A stretch of DNA of 64,000 bases from Salvator merianae (Eukaryota; Chordata; Lepidosauria; Squamata; Teiidae), in contig QVOM02000126.1 of assembly GCA_003586115.2 (NCBI GenBank), positions 53,990,839-54,054,838 on the forward strand, given 5' to 3'. Position 1 is the stretch's first letter. Each line of letters begins with the position of its first letter. Below the pieces are notes generated by a model, which was given only the letters and a program-made list of their open reading frames with translations, searched no databases and had not been told where the DNA came from. Of this stretch, positions 11,647 through 21,519 are shown piece by piece. Both the position numbers and the translations under genes were made by a program.

Positions 11647-12588
11647 CTAGTTTAAAGCTCTCCTGATGAGCGCAGCCAGTCTCCTGCCAAATATGTGCTT
11701 TCCTGTCTTTGTAAGATGGAGCCCATCTCTTGCAAGGAGTCCATCATATAAGTAGTTTAGTCCATGGTCTAGAAATCCAAATCCTTGCTGGTAGCACCAT
11801 CGACGTAGCCAGTTGTTTACCTGTAGAATCCTTCTCCATCTTCCTGTTCCACGGCCATTCACTGGTAGGATAGAAGAGAAGACAACTTGCGCTCCCAGTT
11901 CCTTCACTTTCCTGCCCAGGTCTTCAAAGTCTCTGCAGATAGCTTCAAAGTTCCTTCCTGCAGTGTCATTTGTTCCTACATGTATTAGTAGGAACGGGTA
12001 ATACTCTGTAGGACTGAAGAGTCTTGGCAGTCTCTCGGTTACATCTTTGATTCGTGCACCGGGAAGGCAGCACACTTCTCGCGAGGTCATGTCAGGTCTG
12101 CACACAGCTGCCTCTGTTCCCCTCAATAAGGAATCCCCCACAACCACCACTCTCCTATTCTTCTTCACAGCTGCTCTTCTTTTTTTTGGTTCAAGAGGTT
12201 TCATATGGCACACCAAATCTTCCCGAACTTCCTGATTATTCTTCTCCGTGAGAGCCTGGTACCGGTTTTCAAGCTGTATAGTTGCTGACTCTCTCGTTAT
12301 CCTCCTGCTTCTTTTCGTCACATGCTTCCAATCTTCAGCTTCCACAGGTTCTCTGATGTTGTCCTCTCCGTGATCAGTTTGAAGTGCCTCTTCCGTTGTA
12401 TCCAGGAAGCTCTCCTTCTCCCTAATGAGCTTCAAAGTAGCCACTCTCTCCTCAAATTCTTGCACTTTCTCTTCCAGCAAAGACACGCGCTTGCATTTGT
12501 GGCAGGTGTAATCAGGATCCCCCTCTGGTAGAAGTATCATCATATTACACTCCTTGCAGCTAACTACAAAGCTTCGCTCTTTCTCCAT
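11647..12588 (-). CDS. CR1 ORF1: zinc-binding and SGNH esterase protein
   Basis: This is an intact frame of 313 residues. The N-terminus has paired cysteines C11-x2-C14 and C29-x2-C32, a zinc-binding module of the PHD-like kind described for CR1 ORF1. A predicted coiled coil follows at about 36-60, then a basic stretch. From about 146 comes an SGNH/GDSL-type hydrolase. It has VVVVGDSLLRG with the nucleophile Ser153, HVGTNDT (Gly-Thr-Asn-Asp 205-208), and RDGLHLT with Asp288 and His291 of the triad. All expected catalytic residues are present. ORF1 of CR1-group LINEs is thought to bind RNA or lipid in the retrotransposition particle. The frame ends ALN-TAG, where the last codons form a T TTA AAC heptamer. 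The ATG at 12586-12588 gives the cysteine module at the very start. Confidence 0.95.
   Translation of the reverse strand: MEKERSFVVSCKECNMMILLPEGDPDYTCHKCKRVSLLEEKVQEFEERVATLKLIREKESFLDTTEEALQTDHGEDNIREPVEAEDWKHVTKRSRRITRESATIQLENRYQALTEKNNQEVREDLVCHMKPLEPKKRRAAVKKNRRVVVVGDSLLRGTEAAVCRPDMTSREVCCLPGARIKDVTERLPRLFSPTEYYPFLLIHVGTNDTAGRNFEAICRDFEDLGRKVKELGAQVVFSSILPVNGRGTGRWRRILQVNNWLRRWCYQQGFGFLDHGLNYLYDGLLARDGLHLTKTGKHIFGRRLAALIRRALN
11650..11656 (-). promoter_or_regulatory. Candidate -1 ribosomal frameshift site (T TTA AAC)
   Basis: On the minus strand ORF1 ends gct tta aac tag. Read in the ORF1 frame the heptamer is T TTA AAC, which has the X XXY YYZ form of a canonical -1 slippery site, and the stop codon abuts it. 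A one-base backward slip gives TTT AAA and enters the ORF2 frame, which is then open for 65 codons to the first ORF2 Met and on to the ORF2 stop. The next bases are purine-rich with three G-runs (GGGCGAAAGGGGAAGGG). No convincing pseudoknot was seen. Function is inferred and not shown. Confidence 0.55.
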
Positions 12589-13090
12589 GTTATCTACAGA
12601 TGTTTGGAGTCCTCTTGTAAGATATTAAACAGTGCGGAGAACTTTCAATGTTCTTGAACTAAAATTTAATCTTCCTTTTTTCGTTGAATTACTTAAATTG
12701 TCACTTTAGGATACTTATTTTACTCTACTAAATTAAACAAAAGGTGGCTACTTATTAAATTATTCAGTTGTTTTAGCTTATTTTTACTTTTCCTTACAAT
12801 TTAAGTTCTCTTACTTGATACATTTGGACAAAAAAAGAAAAAAGATCTAAATTAGTATTTTATAATAGGATTATGATAGGATATATGTCGGCCCGCGGTC
12901 CGCTGTTTTTATCAGCTGAAGGGAGTGGCCAAATATGCTAATTGGCAGGGGTTGTCTGCAGGGCGTTTCCCTGCTCTCTGACCTAGTTTTCCTGACCTTG
13001 TTTTCCTGGCCTTGTTTTTCTGACCTTGTTTTCCTGGCCTAGTTTTTCAGACCTAGTTTTTCAGACCTAGTTTTTCCTCCTCTAGGTCAC
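12589..13090 (-). promoter_or_regulatory. CR1 5' untranslated region and probable promoter
   Basis: The non-coding region upstream of ORF1 has an AT-rich part (12590-12880), a short GC-rich block near 12893-12905, and a tandem repeat array at the distal end. LINE 5' regions carry internal promoters. Here the array is the obvious candidate for factor-binding repeats. The outer boundary is uncertain. Confidence 0.6.
12979..13076 (-). repeat. Seven 14-bp tandem repeats at CR1 5' end
   Basis: Seven contiguous 14-bp units occur on the plus strand: tgacctagttttcc, tgaccttgttttcc, tggccttgtttttc, tgaccttgttttcc, tggcctagtttttc and two copies of agacctagtttttc. The two identical outermost units suggest recent unit duplication. 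On the element's sense strand the core reads GAAAAACTAGGTCT. Confidence 0.95.
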
Positions 13091-14627
13091 CGCTATATGC
13101 TCAGGCAGAGCCAAGTATTCTTCTTCCAAATTCTTTTCCAATTCCTGGTCTCAGGACAGCAGCCTTCCTCCTCTTGCGAACACCTGGTTGTGCAAGACCT
13201 GGCATACATTATTTATCATATTGTCATTGTATTCGATTCTCAATTAGTGGTGGTTATTCAAAGGTACTTTTGTATCTTACTATGAAAATAGAGTGGAAAA
13301 TGGAAGTATTAGACAAGTTTGCTTCACATTCCTCCCCCTTCCCAGCATAAGCTGAGTTTTCTTACATCCTCCAGATTTCCTTCCTGAATGACGTTAATAA
13401 GCACAGCTTTTGAAATATTCACACTGAAATTTGTCAGCCCTGTAGGTCTCATATGAGAGTTAGATGTCGGAACATCAGTATTGTTTTTGATAGGAACCAA
13501 GTCAAAATTTGGTTTCAAAATATAAGCTCCTTATAATTTACAGCTATGTTCTTACTGATGACAGCAATGCCTTCTTATTTCATGTAGCATTTTGTGCTTA
13601 GACGAACTCTTCAAGTAGCCTTCCTGGCTGCGTTACAGTAGCATTCATCATCTCTCAAGGCAATCGCTCCCAGATGGCTTGGCATAAGCAGCACTTTGCT
13701 TTTAGTGACATAAGAGGCTTCCCCTTTCTGTATAGCAAAGCTTTTGAAAGATTGTCTTTTGTTTCTTATTAAGAATTGTTCCTACGTAAAAACAGCTGAT
13801 AAAGACTGTAGCCAAACAATGAATACGGGGAGCTCTTTGAGCACCCCCAGAGGCACAAAATCTGATCTCAGGGCTCCCCTGGGTGCAAATTGGGAGGAAC
13901 AACTCTTCTGTCACTGAGCAGAGTGACAGCGGTAGAGGAGGCAACTTACCAAGGGTGATTTCAGCATGTCCCCATTTAACATCAGTTGGAAAATGGCAGA
14001 CTTCAGGGGTAATTTCTGGTCCAACACTAAGCAGGAATGATAGAAAATGCACAGCTTTGGAGCTTTTGTTTTGCAATTGCAAGGATTTGGGAGGCGGGGA
14101 GGTGCCGCTGGGTGACGTGTGTGCCTCCCTCTTCTGCTGTGGATCCCCGTGCTCCCACCCTTCAGATGGCCATTCCCTGGCCATCTGGATGAAGCCAAAG
14201 GTCACTGCTCCACTTACCTGTGAAGGCTTCCAGAAAAGTGACTTCTGCCACTTTTCAGCAGTCCAGCAGAAAGCATCTTGCATCAATTATGCTACCTCAT
14301 TTCCAGGCACTATCACCATTGGACATGACATTTTTACAGGGTGTGATTTTCTGTCAGAACGAAGAGCCTCTCAGGCAGCTGTGGCAATGTGTTTTTTTTA
14401 AAAAGTCTGTTTTTTAGTGGGCTATCAAGGCACCTCCCACACATGCCTCTGAAGAAGTCACACTGACTGTTCAGTGGGGACCTGGCCTAAGGCACTGGTG
14501 ATGCTGTTTTAGATGAAAACATCAATGCATGAGCAATCGTATAAGAATAAACCTTATCAGAAATAACCTCTCATCAATTTTAGGGAGTCACCCACATTTA
14601 CACCTTTGTGTGAATTACACAGGTCTA

Positions 14628-14628
<1 letters not shown>
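13091..14628. other. No gene seen
   Basis: This stretch has moderate GC with open frames of up to 194 codons on the minus strand (13702-14286) and 172 on the plus strand (13883-14401). They overlap each other in antisense and have no domain signature. A short inverted repeat lies at 14234-14255 (AAAAGTG...CACTTTT). Some of it could be degraded DNA transposon. Confidence 0.45.

Positions 14629-14673
<45 letters not shown>
14629..14673. repeat. Poly-A run, about 45 bases
   Basis: An uninterrupted A homopolymer. It could be the tail of a plus-strand retroposed sequence ending at cacaggtctac, but no AATAAA or recognisable body was found upstream. Confidence 0.95.
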
Positions 14674-14676
<3 letters not shown>

Positions 14677-14751
14677 GGTGCCAAGGTTTTTTGAATGGAT
14701 TTAGAGTATTTTGGGGGTGCTGAATTAAAAAAGCCCATTACTTTTGCTGAA

Positions 14752-15003
14752 TTGGTTCTAGTTTTTGAGATAATGGACATCCATGAAAATAATGCATTCC
14801 CCCAATGCGACTTGTTTGTGATAACAAATGCAATAGCTTTTGGTCTGTCTTTTGACTCTTTAACAGTGTCTTAGGTAATGAACTATCCCATATAATTATT
14901 TTGTATTGCAATTTGTAGGCCTACAATGCTGGCAGGTCTGAATGTTTTTCAAACATGTTGCGTTAATTAATTAACTATTAAATATCTCAGAAACTAGAGC
15001 CAA
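14752..15003. repeat. Inverted repeat flanking about 210 bp
   Basis: The left arm at 14752-14772 is TTGGTTCTAGTTTTTGAGAT plus A. The right arm at 14983-15003 is its inverse, differing at two of 21 positions. It could be the ends of a small DNA transposon or a folded transcript element. No further copy was seen in this window. Confidence 0.6.
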
Positions 15004-15135
15004 TCTGGCAAACGTGAAGCCATATTCTTAATCAGCATAAACTTAATATAAACTTAATATAAAATCGTTCAGACACCGTCGGCACCAAAATCACTGTATA
15101 CCAGTGTTATTATTCCATTTCAATGAACATACACA

Positions 15136-15529
15136 GGGCCTGTTCACACTTAGTTGCTAGTGAGTGTCTGCATGCTCACTAGCAAGTGTGTCAGCATTTT
15201 CTGGAGGCCCAACGAATCAGGAGTGTCTGCAGACCACAAAACTGTAGCCCACAGCTGAACTGGAAGCAGCTGGGCAACTCCAGATAAGCAACATTTGCAG
15301 CTACTTCGTGGTGCTGTTGGCTGTGGTATGTCTGCAGCTGTGCAGTTATGCACTGCATCCCTGGTTGCCAAGGAAGTGGCTGGACATTTCCATGGCTGCT
15401 GTCATGGCATGGGGCTGGAATTCACACTGCAAATGCTGGAAGTCCATTTTCAGACTGTTTCAACCCTCACAGCGTGGATGGCTGCTGTACCACTGCGACT
15501 GTTCCAAAGTGGAATGTGAGAAAAGACCT
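15136..15529 (+). mobile_element. MITE-B, copy 1 (right end decayed)
   Basis: It starts GGGCCTGTTCACACTTAG. Its internal blocks, such as 'gctgtcatggca', 'ttcacactgcaaatgctgga' and the 'gactgttccaaagtggaatg' end region, match 31266, 32816 and, inverted, 24313. Short open frames through it, such as 15295-15519, are by-products. Confidence 0.75.
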
Positions 15530-17690
15530 CAGTACTCATATCTGTGGCCACCTTAAAAAAAAAAGCCCACTGGCCCAGATCCCCTAGTATTTTCTACTAT
15601 AATTGGCAGTGGTCTTCAAATTTTTAAGCACTTTTTTAATTACTTTTCTAATTACTTAGGGATTTTTCTTTTGTTTTTCACACTAGAGATATTTATGTAT
15701 TATAGCTTTTCCTCAATGTTTTCTAAATTGGGAAAATGCCCGTATATTAGTATATTTTAAACCTTTTGCAGACCTTCAGACTTATCTGCCTGGCCAATAA
15801 CAGGGAAAGATGAGCATTCTTGATTAGGGCAATGCTTGCATGGCCCATGAAAGTGTCATGAGTGTGCAAGGTCTGTTAGAATATGGATTCTATATTAGCC
15901 ATAAGCTAATGCCAGTATTCTCTAGTCTTAACAATTTCCTGTTTCCTGTAATACAGTTATTTTTGTTTATGCTGAATGGAAAGTTACTGAAGTAGTCAAC
16001 ATCCAGTTTCATTGAATTGTTATGGCTAGTATGTTACAGATAACAGTATTTCCTATCCATGAGAACCTTAGCTTGAGAGCTTATCTATTCAATAACAATG
16101 TATTACAATAACAATGATGTGATGCTATATGAGTCCTTTATAGATGAATGCTATATGTCATTCATTCATTCCTTCATTCATTATGAGCTGATTATTAAGT
16201 GTGACTATGTGACAATGATTGCAACTCTTGTAACCATGTTTCCTGATTTTACTTTACTGAAGATATTCTAATACTGCTACCATAATGTGCAGTGCAACTG
16301 TATTTTATCCTACTTAGCTATTTTTACTATGGAACTAAGCAACAATAAAGACTGAGCTTTGTAGTCAACTCTGCTACTCACAGAGTTTATTTTTCTACTT
16401 CACGGGAACGACTCATCAGTCTTCCGCACAAAGAAATGCACACTCTAACAAGGTCCATATGTCCCTGCACATTCAGTAGATACACTGGAATAGTGCAGGG
16501 TCTCTGCACTAGACCATGGTTATTCAGCAGGTATCCAACAGGTATCCAACCCTAAGTTCTCATTAGACCACTGCTAGCAGCCCTCATCCAAATCCTGTCT
16601 AAGTGCATCTGGATGGTTACAATAGACATGCACTTTTTATACTCTATATTTTAAAAATTATTTTAGTTATTCATGAAATTTAGAAGCTTTAGGCAGTATA
16701 TTTGCTGTTTCTTTTATAAAATTCCCAAAACAATATATTAGTACTATAGATACGGCAGAAGAACCATGCTATCATATTTGAGCAATGAATATCCCAAGAT
16801 CAGTCAATCGTAACGCTGGAGGAGACCTCAGACTATTATGTCCAAGATAGGGATGTTGCAAGGAATCCACTTTAAACGGATAGTACAGGATAGTGAATTA
16901 CTGTGCATCTAAAGATGGAAAAATGCAATGGAATGGAATGCCTGGTGATGTGATAGCATCCCACAAATTACACATTTTCTATTTCAATTTCAGAGTGGAC
17001 AAAAACATGCATTTTGCATAAATTATATCCTTATCAGAATACATGCTTTCTACAATATGTGTTATTTACATAAAAATATTTTTTTTCTTATGGAAAATAC
17101 ATGAACAACTATATTGTAGTTTACACAAGAATTTCATAAAAGGTAGCACAGTGGCAACCTCTTTGGCCCAAGGATTTTGCTTTTGTCTCTTCTTCATGGA
17201 GGAAAGCTAGATCTCGTGCATCACCAATAATTGCATATCTAGAATCTGTTTGAAGATCTTCAGTGAGAGATCATTGTTTGTAAAAAAAAATTTCAGTCAA
17301 ATTGCTTTTACCATCAATATTTTTTTCCCTAAAGATAATTTTACTATTCAGGTTTCCATGAAAACTGCCTAATTTTTAATGTGCTTTGTAACTGTCAATT
17401 CCAGGGGCTGGGGAGGCAATGTCCAAACGTAAAAATGTAGGAAGCGTCCTGTTATTTTATACCAGTGATTCATCTAGTCCAGCAACCCATCCTCACAGTG
17501 AAAGCAGTTACTTTTTCCCTGAATATGGCTGTCAGAACTTGGATGGACTATTTCAGGCATTCCTGCACTGCTCTGCACCTCTCCAAAATTTCCATGAGCT
17601 TTGGAGCCTTTAGTTCCTGGCCTCTCAACCCCAGGGGGACCTATTTTGGTGGCACAACTTGTTTAACACTGTCCCAGTCTAGGTGGCCAT
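15530..17690. other. No gene; one possible retroposon scrap
   Basis: The region is AT-rich and mostly unique-looking. At 17457-17500, 'taccagtgattcatctagtccagcaa' resembles the 3' region of CR1-like retroposons ('catctagtccagca'). No gene or RNA was recognised. Confidence 0.45.
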
Positions 17691-17694
17691 TTTG

Positions 17695-17842
17695 GGCTGC
17701 TTAAACTAGGCTATGCTCTGTCCAATGCAGACATAGCATGCACACAGGGCATGTGGCCTCCAGTGTATTGCTCCGGCGTGCAGAAGAGTTGCTGCTGGAC
17801 GCCTTGCTGGACCGATGCAAGGTAAGTGCAGAAAGGCCCATA
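17695..17842. mobile_element. Possible decayed DNA transposon end
   Basis: The right side ends aagtgcagaaaggccc, the same outer sequence as MITE-A and related families. The interior does not match MITE-A, and no left inverted repeat was found beyond gggctgctt. This is a weak call. Confidence 0.35.
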
Positions 17843-18365
17843 GATAGCCCTGTCCTTCATGAATTAGAACTATTTTTGAAGCCATCCCAAACACCCTAAT
17901 CTCACTGTAGCAAATTAAGACTGTTTCCACATGATAGCAGATACCTTTATCTATGTATTTGGTGCTACTTCCCCCAAATTCCAAAACATTAGTCAGACAA
18001 GACTTTCCTTTACCAAGGCCATGTTGACTGCCTTTGAACTCCTGAGCTTCCAAACATTTGATAAATGTTAAAAAATATATAAAAAAATATCTTTCCAATT
18101 CAACCTTCCTTTGGTTATTCTTTTAAATATTTCATTAGATCTAAAATAAATGGCTAAAGCTAGCTGTGCTGCAAGTGTTGTCCAGGGTAATATAGTGAGT
18201 GGCACTTGTATAACAGACTTATGGACAGAAACCTTGGGTATGTGTTCAGTGCCATGGATTCCTAGCACTTAGGCTGCATCCATAAAGGTGCAAAAGAATC
18301 TCTCAGGCACCCAGGGACCTGGATGTCCATACATTGGCTGCACAGAGGTTTAGGCATCCAGATGA

Positions 18366-18545
18366 TTGGTTGATTGATGATTGATTGATTGCATTTCTAT
18401 CCCATCCTTTACCCTAAAGTCACAGGGTAGATTACAATCACTTCAATGTGTTGAGTTAAACATATATACGAGTTACTGAGGTCAGCATGTCTTTGCACTG
18501 GGTCTCAGAATAGGTTACAATAAAACCGGTATAAAAAGATACAGA
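18366..18545. repeat. Dispersed retroposon piece (pair with 26941)
   Basis: A gattgattgatt tract is followed by gcatttctatcccatcc, ttgagttaaacatatata, gaggtcagcatgtctttg and a gtataaaaa end. The same ordered blocks, diverged, occur at 26990-27150. This is an old dispersed repeat of LINE/SINE-tail type, with the family not assigned. Confidence 0.65.
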
Positions 18546-19159
18546 TTCAACCCACAGTTCAGGCTGTATTTGTGCCAGTATTCTTGGAAGTTCTCACACA
18601 ATAAATCAAAATGGGAGCATGCTCTTGTAATAAGAAACTTTTGTGCTACAAAAGTCCTTTTTCCCAAAATACATTTATTACTACATTGCCTTGCCTCTCA
18701 ATTTCAGAATACTTACATGACAAAGGTAAGCACACCTGGCAATTCAAGAATAATTTCACAATATTTCAACTAAAAACAAAGTGTCTGGATGCAGTCTGGG
18801 AGAGCCTGGAAGCTAAATGTGTGTTTCTAGGCAGGAGACTAAAAGCTAGGACCTCCTGTGAGAAGGATTGTACACTTTGGGTACAATCACATGGGGTGTG
18901 TGTGTATGTGATAGAAATGTGATATTGTTTTCTCATCTGCTTTTTCCCTAATGCAATTTGTTGTGGTGGTTGTTCATATGCTGCTTTGATAATGCACATA
19001 CAGTCTGCTGCCACAGCAGGCCACACACTCATTTTTCATCTTCTTCCCTATGTGGTTCCCCCTTCTCTCACTTGCCTATATAATACAGATGGATATCCAG
19101 CTGAAACTGTGCAGAAAGCCCCAGCTAATGAGGTCTCCTTTTGAGCCAGTGGTGTCCAC
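18546..19159. other. No gene seen
   Basis: Short open frames only (18611-18922 and its antisense shadow). Nothing was recognised. Confidence 0.45.
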
Positions 19160-19310
19160 TGAGCTTATTCCAGATTATATCCCAGAATAGGGATCTGCCA
19201 TCCACATGCTGTTGCAGACTGTGGGAAGCCCTTGACAGAGGCTGCCATTATCTGCATTAGCATGTGGATGGCAGGTCCATATTCTGGGATGTAATTCAAA
19301 ACAAGGCCTG
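19160..19310. mobile_element. MITE-A, copy 3 (outer ends lost)
   Basis: Inner arms are present: gcttattccagattatatcc on the left, and atggcaggtccatattctgg followed by gatgtaattcaaaacaaggcc on the right. The terminal GGCCCTTTCTGCAC and its inverse are not preserved. Confidence 0.8.
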
Positions 19311-20199
19311 GTTTAGTGGCTCATCCTGACAACTTACCTCCTTCTGGGTCATCCTCCTGCTGCTAGCTTGGTCTCCTCACCATTTCCTTGTATGCTTAGC
19401 CATCCTTTTGTTTGCTTGCTTTGGAAAGCTTTTGGAACAATACTTCGTTTGAATTATACTTATGCAATTAATCAAACCTTCAGATTCTTCTGCTGTATTT
19501 AAAGCAAAACAAAACAATAAACCTGCCCCAAACTTTTCTCTTTCCATCATGTGCAGTACTCAATATGCCTGAAGCAAAAAAGCATTTTCAGGTTGACCCA
19601 TCCATGGAACATGCAGGATGCAGTCTGACATGCCATTTAATCAGTTTACAGTCCATCTTCAGTTCCTACTAGCCCAACATGATTTTGCCTTTCTGTAGTT
19701 TTTTGGGACTAAATTGTCAAAATCAGTACATTGCATTCAGATTACATGAGTTCTCAGCCCATTTCAGATCATTAGCCCATTTTATTTTGCAATGTGAGAA
19801 CATGCAAATAGACTATTTTTGAGAGAGAACCATACTTTTGGGGATGTGCTGAGGGAGGGGTCAGGAGGGTGAGAATATCACAACTGGGTGTGAAGAAAGG
19901 ACAGCAGCTGGCATATATTTCCTGGTTTCCACCGAGTTGTCTTCTTTCATGTCTTCAAATTGCTTGATTTTATTTTTCCTGTTTGAGTTTTTTTAACAAA
20001 AGAGAAGATGCAGTGGAAGCTATCCCTCATTTGCCTTGGGCAACACCCTGTTCTGTAGTTTGCTGAGCACAACAATCCACTCTCAATATGTGTACCTCCT
20101 CCTTTCTCTTCCCTCTCTGCAAGAAGAAGGACACTATGTTTCCTTCTTTTTCCTTTGGCAGTGCACAAGGATAATATTTCCTTTCATTAAAAGAGGACT

Positions 20200-20640
20200 T
20201 TTAAGAACATTCCTTTTAAACCAGAACTTTATTCACTAGGTATAGTAGAGGAAAACTTTGATAGCATTAATGTTTTAATTCAAAACATGGTGACTGCAGC
20301 TACACTAAATGCAAAGGAGATAAAATACCTACGGCAGATGATTGGTTGATTAAAATGATGGGATTTCACAGAGATGAAAAAATTGACTAATTTATTGAGA
20401 AACAAGACTGTGGATAAGTTTGTTAAAAACTGGAAACCCTTTATTGACTTTCTACAAGAATTAGAGAATGAGTTTGTTATCACTGGATTTGGAGAATAAA
20501 GATGAAAGAAGACAGGTCAGAAGAAAAAAATAAAAGACCAGGAGGGGCAAGAAGCAATAAATCTAGGAGAAACTTTTGAAGAAGGGGGAAAGCCAAAATG
20601 TAATGAACAAAGGTTACCTACATAAACAAACCCGTTTGGA
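20200..20640 (+). pseudogene. L1 ORF2 3'-end fragment
   Basis: Starting near aagaacattcc, this tracks the L1 at about 6300-6640. It shares the block ending 'aaaacatggtgactgcag' and the segment encoding WKPFIDFLQE, and its ORF2 stop is at 20497-20499. It is severely 5'-truncated and sits inside element E. It represents a subfamily close to the 2660-6785 copy. Confidence 0.85.
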
Positions 20641-20651
20641 ATAAGATAAAT

Positions 20652-20655
<4 letters not shown>

Positions 20656-20694
<39 letters not shown>
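20656..20694. repeat. (CA)n microsatellite
   Basis: About 19 CA units lie just 3' of the L1 fragment, so it may derive from the element's tail. Confidence 0.95.
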
Positions 20695-20696
<2 letters not shown>

Positions 20697-21519
20697 ATAT
20701 AAAATAAAGAGGATCTTTACACAAAACTGGCACTGTGCTTCAGCAGCTCTAGGGCAAACAGCACAGTACAGCTTTCTTCAAGAATGCCGGGGGTGAGGGT
20801 GCATGCTGGTTGGTGTACACCTCAGCTGTGCCTGTTTGGGGGCGCAGTCCTCTTACCCCAACAAATAATCCACATCACTTATCAATTTTGCCATCCGCAA
20901 TGCACAACTACATAGTGGGACACATGCTGCTGCGGATGTCTTGGGGGGAGGTGAGGCAGAGTCCATTTGTTGACCACTAACTTCATTATCATGATAATGG
21001 GTACACCACACATCTCCCCCCCCTTTTCACTGACATCTCTCTACTTTTACACTACTTTGAAATTGTACAAAAGTACAATTACGAAGGAGCAGAAATTGAG
21101 ATCTGCCCTTTAAGGAGCTTTATTGTGTGGTAGATGTGGAATTTAAGTTATGCTTGGGGGTATACAGGTTGGAGGGGGAGAACAGCAAACAGTGAATGAC
21201 CAATAATGCCACCAAAGGAATTCATGTTCTGATGACACAGCTGGGAAATACAGAGGATGGAGTTTGACATTCCTGCCCCTGTGAAGTCAAGATTTGAACA
21301 CTGGGGCTGCATCCAATCACTGACTGCACAAGGAGGGGAATTTGGTGAGGGCTGGAGACAGAAAGGTAAGGTTTTCCCATGCTGAAGCACAGGAAAAGTG
21401 AGAAGTGAGAACGGGCAAGTCCGAATTGAGCCTGTGTTAAAATACAAATGTGAGAACAACTGGAACACGTACTTAATCCTTATTCTCTCCAAATACAGAT
21501 TAAACCTACACCGTCTGAC

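Larger units (their letters stand above)
8632..13090 (-). mobile_element. CR1 LINE, apparently full length with intact ORFs
   Basis: This is about 4.46 kb on the minus strand. The 3' end is the CR1 hallmark, an 8-bp direct repeat of ATGATTCT type (atagaatc x4 on the plus strand at 8633-8664). Upstream come a short 3' UTR of about 90 bp, ORF2 (to 11461 or beyond), ORF1 (11647-12588) and a 5' region of about 500 bp ending in seven 14-bp repeats. Neither ORF carries an internal stop. Most CR1 copies are heavily 5'-truncated, so a complete copy suggests recent activity in this lineage. The 5' boundary is uncertain and could lie anywhere from 13080 to about 13210. Confidence 0.96.
19623..21519. 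mobile_element. Element E, copy 1, with nested L1 fragment
   Basis: The left end, from GTCTGACATGCCATTTAATC to about 19870, matches 41967-42210. The right end, from ccaatcactgactgcaca (about 21312) to 21519, matches 43145-43337 in the same order. The outer ends are weakly inverted (GTCTGACATG versus GTCAGACGGTG with a shared TTTAATC), which suggests a DNA transposon. The middle is interrupted by a truncated L1. No transposase frame was seen, so the copy is non-autonomous. Confidence 0.65.

Noticed and set aside
11813..12531. Plus-strand frames of 62-69 codons
   Set aside because: Antisense shadows of CR1 ORF1.
12979..13076. CRISPR-like array
   Set aside because: The 14-bp units are contiguous without spacers and belong to the CR1 5' region of a eukaryotic genome.
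13702..14286. 194-codon minus-strand frame
   Set aside because: It overlaps a 172-codon plus-strand frame, has no motif, and its composition is not protein-like.
20984..20999. Perfect 16-bp palindrome CATTATCATGATAATG
   Set aside because: It is short and isolated inside element E. Palindromes of this kind are expected by chance in AT-rich DNA at this scale.
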